Positions 61,041 to 64,000 of a stretch of DNA of 64,000 nt are shown here, piece after piece (position 1 is the first letter of the stretch; every line of letters begins with the position of its first letter). Under the pieces are notes generated by a model. That model was not told the DNA's origin, did not search any database, and saw only the letters and a program-made list of their open reading frames with translations. The stretch covers positions 30,556 to 94,555 of the forward strand of contig JBLGBS010000001.1 in NCBI GenBank assembly GCA_047617985.1, read 5' to 3'. The DNA is from SW-4-43-9 sp047617985 (GTDB lineage Archaea; Nanohalarchaeota; Nanosalinia; Nanosalinales; Nanosalinaceae). The translations under genes and the position numbers were made by a program.

Positions 61041-61585
61041 GAGGTGGCGGGAGTAAGCCCGATTCTGTTCTGTATCGAAGGAGGAATAATCCTCCTCGAA
61101 CGGCCTTCCGTATGGAGAGACCGTGGGATGCATTTCACTACTGCAGATTCAGTGGTTCTGCCTTCTACAACTTCCTTGACGGAAGTTGTTCGAACAGGCT
61201 TACAAAGAAGCCTGTGTTGAGCAGATCTTGGATCTGCGACTGCACTGTACTAGGCTTGCACCGTGAGATGGAACACGTTTCAACGCTCCCTCTCAAAAAT
61301 GCTTGAAAGCATGTAATGAGAGGACGTGTCGTTTCTGCGAACCTTGAGCCTCACTACCTCCGTATTAATGGAGTTGTGCTTGGTTCCGATGCCTCTTGGC
61401 ACACAGGTCTTTCACCTGCTTCACATTGCGAAAATCCTTGAAGATTTTCTGTAGCTTAGACAACTTAACAGTTGCCAGAGCTGGTGTCGGGACTTTCCTC
61501 ACTCGACGCCCAGCAGCGATCCTTCTGTCAAGTTGGATCACTCATTGGCCTGGACGACAGCGGGGGCATCCACTCCGCCTCCTCA
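61041..61585 (-). ncRNA. rnpB: RNase P RNA, enlarged
   Basis: The minus strand carries the universal conserved blocks of RNase P RNA: GAGGAAAGTCC near the 5' end and AGAATCGGGCTTACTCCC near the 3' end. The ends pair as P1 (GAGG/CCTC and GGCG/CGCC). The total of about 545 bases is longer than usual for archaea (roughly 300-450). Several regular hairpins fill the middle, for example ATGCTTTCAAGCAT, GCAGATCCAAGATCTGC and CAACTTCC/GGAAGTTG. Open frames across it are spurious. Ends are given to within a few bases. Confidence 0.88.
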
Positions 61586-61622
61586 GTAAAGTATTGACGG
61601 TAAAGCTTTTTAACTGAAAATT

Positions 61623-62018
61623 TTATCTCTGTTCTTCCTCAAGTCTCTCTATATCTGGCTCTACAAGATATGTGTTCGCTTTCTTTCTTCTTTTGATCAA
61701 ACTGCGATCCTTTAGCTCGGAAATACCGTTACTTACCGTCGCTTTTGATACTTTAAGTTTTTGAGGTAGGTCGCTCTGTAGCTCAGGATTCTCCAGTACT
61801 TTGTCAAGTATATCTTCGGCTTTCTTCGATAAACCGATATTATCCGTTCTAAGATCAGGTTCATCCTGTTCTTCCTCATTTTCAGAACTGTCTTCCATTC
61901 TACTGTGAAGCCGTCTTATGTATAGAGTTAGGACTGTTACCAGTGTGAGAAGTGATCCCAGCACCATGTAAATCAATGCCTCGATCTGGGCTTCAGGAAA
62001 TGGAACAGCCATATCCAA
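61623..62018 (-). CDS. Membrane-tethered winged-helix regulator
   Basis: 131 residues. One helix near 13-33 (ALIYMVLGSLLTLVTVLTLY), a charged acidic linker, then a winged helix at about 60-115 (SKKAEDILDKVLEN ... LKVSKATVSNGISELKDRSLI) with the recognition-helix phrase SKATVSNGISEL. The HTH would be cytoplasmic. A start at 62012 is also possible. The layout is that of a membrane-bound transcription factor; its target is unknown. Confidence 0.7.
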   Translation of the reverse strand: MDMAVPFPEAQIEALIYMVLGSLLTLVTVLTLYIRRLHSRMEDSSENEEEQDEPDLRTDNIGLSKKAEDILDKVLENPELQSDLPQKLKVSKATVSNGISELKDRSLIKRRKKANTYLVEPDIERLEEEQR

Positions 62019-62053
62019 ACTTAAACTGCCTAAAAATAAATAAGCCGGCTTTT

Positions 62054-62806
62054 TCAGGGCCGGTTATCTGTTTGACCGCCTGATTCTTGTTTATCCTGGT
62101 CTGAAGAAGGATTTTTGTCTCCTTGATCCTTTCTGTTGTCTTTATCTTCGGATGAATTTTCTTTGTCCTGATCAGGTTTCTGCTCCCTTGATGATTGCTC
62201 TGTTGCTTTTTCTGTTATCTTGTTCTCCTGATTTCTTCCCTTTTCTTCTGCCTGAGACTCTTGTTTTCTATCTGTTTCTTGATCTGCTTCAGGCTTTTCC
62301 TTATTTCCTCTATCTTCGGGTTTGTTCTCCAGCTCTTTCTGGTTTTTTTGACTGTTCTCTATAGCCTGCTGAATACCTTTTCTGGCCTGTTCTGGAACTC
62401 TTTTTTCGACTTCTTCAAGAGTCTTCACTTGGTTGGTTGAGACATTTCTGAGCCTGTTTTTCAGCCCTGAATTATTTGATTTACCTGCTATTTCGGCAGA
62501 TTTGTTCATGTTTTCTGAGTATCTCTGCATCAGTTTCCCGACATGCTGTGACTTGTTTTTCTCTGCCATAGCTCTTGCTTCTGCCAGCGTTTCCGCTGCT
62601 TGGTTGGCTCTGACTTTTGCTTCGAGTTCTTCACTGCCGATAACCGGTGCTTGTGCAACTTCTAAAGCCAATCTTTCAGACATTTTCTCCAATGAATAAA
62701 AAGGGCTGTCGGGGGTTATCCCTGGTGCTGGTAAATCCTGGTTTTGAGCTGAGACTGCTCCAGCTACAAGAAACCCTGCTAACAGTATTACAAGTATTTT
62801 TCTCAT
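62054..62806 (-). CDS. Secreted DUF5667-type protein
   Basis: 250 residues from ATG 62806, favoured over GTG 62818 because AAGGTGA precedes it. Signal peptide (VILLAGFLVAGAVSAQ), then PGITPDSPFYSLEKMSERLALE, the opening of DUF5667, followed by a helical domain to about 150. The last 95 residues are a Lys/Glu/Gln/Asp/Ser low-complexity tail without a C-terminal membrane helix. Exported; function of the family unknown. Confidence 0.75.
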   Translation of the reverse strand: MRKILVILLAGFLVAGAVSAQNQDLPAPGITPDSPFYSLEKMSERLALEVAQAPVIGSEELEAKVRANQAAETLAEARAMAEKNKSQHVGKLMQRYSENMNKSAEIAGKSNNSGLKNRLRNVSTNQVKTLEEVEKRVPEQARKGIQQAIENSQKNQKELENKPEDRGNKEKPEADQETDRKQESQAEEKGRNQENKITEKATEQSSREQKPDQDKENSSEDKDNRKDQGDKNPSSDQDKQESGGQTDNRP

Positions 62807-62884
62807 CTTTGTCTTCACCTTATCTATCTTTTTTGTGTTTCCTCCCTTTCTTTAAAATAAAGAAAAGAAGGGTTTAGACGGTTT

Positions 62885-63667
62885 TTAGCCGAAGAGTCCG
62901 CCCAGCATCTCGTTCACAAATCCAGGTCTGTTACTGTTCTCTGAAGGCCCTCTGTCTTCTGGAGGCCCCTGGCTTTCTGATTCATCTTCTGCTTCTTCAG
63001 ATTCGTTTTCTGACTCTTCAGGTCTTTCAGGCTGTTCTCCTGGAGTTGCTGAACTTGCTGTGTCTGTGTTGTTCTGAACTTCTCTTAGATTGTCCAGTGC
63101 GTTCTGAAGCCCGTTTCTTGCTTCTTCGTTAGGTGCGATTTCTACAAGTGAATCCAGTGTGCTGATTGCGGTTCCAAGTCTTGCGTCAAACTGTGCGGAT
63201 TCACCTCTTTCTCTGTCTTCTTCTCTTTCGTTCTCTCTTTCGATTTCTACTTCAAGTTCTCCTTCGAGTTCATTTTTCTCTACTTCTATTTCGAACTCGC
63301 TGGTGTCAGAGATTGTGACTACAAGCTCGCCATTTCCATCGGTACGGCCAACTTCTTCGCCATTAACTTCTACTGTGGCGTTGGTTACAGCTTCGCCGTC
63401 GTTGGTAGCGATGACTGTTACCTCGTTGCTTTCAGAGAGATTGCCTTTCAAGTCAATGTATATTTCTCCTTCCCTCTCCATCTCGAACTCATTCTCTACT
63501 TCTTCACGTTCCTCTTCCTCCGTTTCGTTTTCTTCCTCTTCGGTGTCACTGTCGTCTTCTGGCTCTTCTGGAGCCTGTTGTGTGTCGTTCTGTTGTGCCA
63601 TTGCTGGCTGTGCTGCTCCTGCGATTACAAACATCGCGATTGCGACTGCAAGTAGTGCTCGTTTCAT
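62885..63667 (-). CDS. Secreted acidic protein with Ig-like and helical domains
   Basis: 260 residues. Signal peptide (FVIAGAAQPAMAQ), a very acidic segment, an Ig/transthyretin-like domain at about 70-140 (EVTVIATNDGEAVTNATVEVNGEEVGR), a short helical domain near 160-200 (FDARLGTAISTLDSL ... NGLQNALDNLREVQ) and an acidic Ser/Glu/Gly tail. GGTGAA precedes the ATG. It is upstream of the DUF5667 gene, possibly co-transcribed. Function unknown. Confidence 0.72.
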   Translation of the reverse strand: MKRALLAVAIAMFVIAGAAQPAMAQQNDTQQAPEEPEDDSDTEEEENETEEEEREEVENEFEMEREGEIYIDLKGNLSESNEVTVIATNDGEAVTNATVEVNGEEVGRTDGNGELVVTISDTSEFEIEVEKNELEGELEVEIERENEREEDRERGESAQFDARLGTAISTLDSLVEIAPNEEARNGLQNALDNLREVQNNTDTASSATPGEQPERPEESENESEEAEDESESQGPPEDRGPSENSNRPGFVNEMLGGLFG

Positions 63668-64000
63668 TTTCTATTCACCAAGCCGGAATTGCGGGTGAAG
63701 CCTTATGAAGGCTTGCTGTTCAAGAAGCTTTAATTATGTTCTAAAACTGTTTAATAGCGTTTAATGAAAGGTTTGACCTGTTTAAATTTGTTTCTTGTTC
63801 ATTCCAGTTGAACACTCATTCCTGTTAGAAATAATGAGCGTTTCACAAGAATAATGTGAAAAAGAAATTTACGTATACAGAAAGTTGAAGGTTTGACCAC
63901 CGAAATAGAAGCCAACCGAGCTCAGCAGAAGATCAAAGATCTTCTATAATGTTAGAGCTCAAGCTGGTGACACCGTCCGTCGAGTTGGAACCCGTGTTTA
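63668..64000. other. 333-base region with inverted repeats and no clear gene
   Basis: No open frame over 25 codons is convincing. A perfect hairpin with a 7-bp stem, AAGCCTT-ATG-AAGGCTT (63698-63714), is in the leader or promoter region of the gene at 63667. Further out are three inverted repeats: GTTCA/TGAAC (63797-63813), CTCATT/AATGAG (63815-63838) and TTTCAC/GTGAAA (63841-63861). AAGGTTTGACC occurs twice, at 63768 and 63888. At the right edge a minus-strand frame (...NIIEDL) may be the C-terminus of a gene that continues outside the window. Confidence 0.4.
63698..63714 (-). promoter_or_regulatory. Palindromic hairpin upstream of secreted protein gene
   Basis: AAGCCTT and AAGGCTT with an ATG loop, 31-47 bases before ATG 63667. 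It could be an operator or an mRNA stem. Confidence 0.35.

Noticed and set aside
60909..61617. Several open frames (about 60-80 codons) across the RNase P RNA locus
   Set aside because: They cross a clear RNase P RNA with conserved blocks and carry no recognisable protein character.
63768..63898. Two AAGGTTTGACC copies considered as CRISPR repeats
   Set aside because: Only two copies, too short and with no regular spacers; no Cas genes nearby.

Overview
The window looks like the chromosome of a salt-adapted archaeon. Archaeal signature genes are Topo VI A/B, FEN1, aIF1A, aEF1B, NMD3, RIO1, Alba, diphthine synthase, deoxyhypusine synthase and Sec61-beta. Three of the four tRNA genes have introns with bulge-helix-bulge junctions, promoters carry TATA boxes, and many starts are preceded by GGTGA or GGAGGTGA. 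Proteins are strongly acidic, as expected of a salt-in halophile, but base composition is only moderate. This best fits a DPANN lineage such as Nanohaloarchaeota; that placement is inference.

Layout. 1-10.1 kb: surface and coiled-coil proteins (a lipoprotein, a two-repeat secreted protein, CARDB/NEW3-like and PKD-like chains, and a coiled-coil protein with an internal Tat-like motif). 10.1-12.1 kb: trm5, dph5 and a DUF357 gene. 12.2-29.6 kb: about 25 genes of membrane and pilus-like proteins around a secretion ATPase (18486-20756) and a double-GspF platform protein (20760-22898), with many one-helix pilin-like proteins; this is the most unusual region. An alba gene sits near its end. 29.6-35.6 kb: phosphoglycerate mutase, two acidic coiled-coil proteins, FEN1, zinc-ribbon proteins and aEF1B. 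35.7-43.8 kb: translation, ribosome and topoisomerase genes (tRNA-Arg, NMD3, aIF1A, RIO1, KH protein, Topo VI B and A), interrupted by a pilin fused to DUF285/BspA-like repeats. 43.9-46.4 kb: an AT-rich three-gene cassette between tRNA-Asn and an inverted 15-bp copy of that tRNA's 3' end. 46.8-52.5 kb: small membrane proteins, an aldo-keto reductase, a degenerate Nudix protein, deoxyhypusine synthase, tRNA-Phe and secreted proteins. 52.5-58.1 kb: a second, compact type IV pilus operon (ATPase, KaiC/ArlH-like ATPase, two TadC-like proteins, two pilins). 58.2-61.6 kb: argS, an agmatinase-family gene, tRNA-Arg, Sec61-beta and an enlarged RNase P RNA. 61.6-64 kb: a membrane-tethered winged helix protein, two secreted proteins, and a hairpin-rich stretch with no clear gene.

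How it fits together. Much of the window's coding capacity serves the cell surface: two separate type IV pilus-like machines, at least three typical archaeal pilins plus many atypical ones, and several secreted proteins with Ig-like, PKD-like or cysteine repeats. For a DPANN cell these are natural candidates for host contact, but no host interaction is shown by the sequence.
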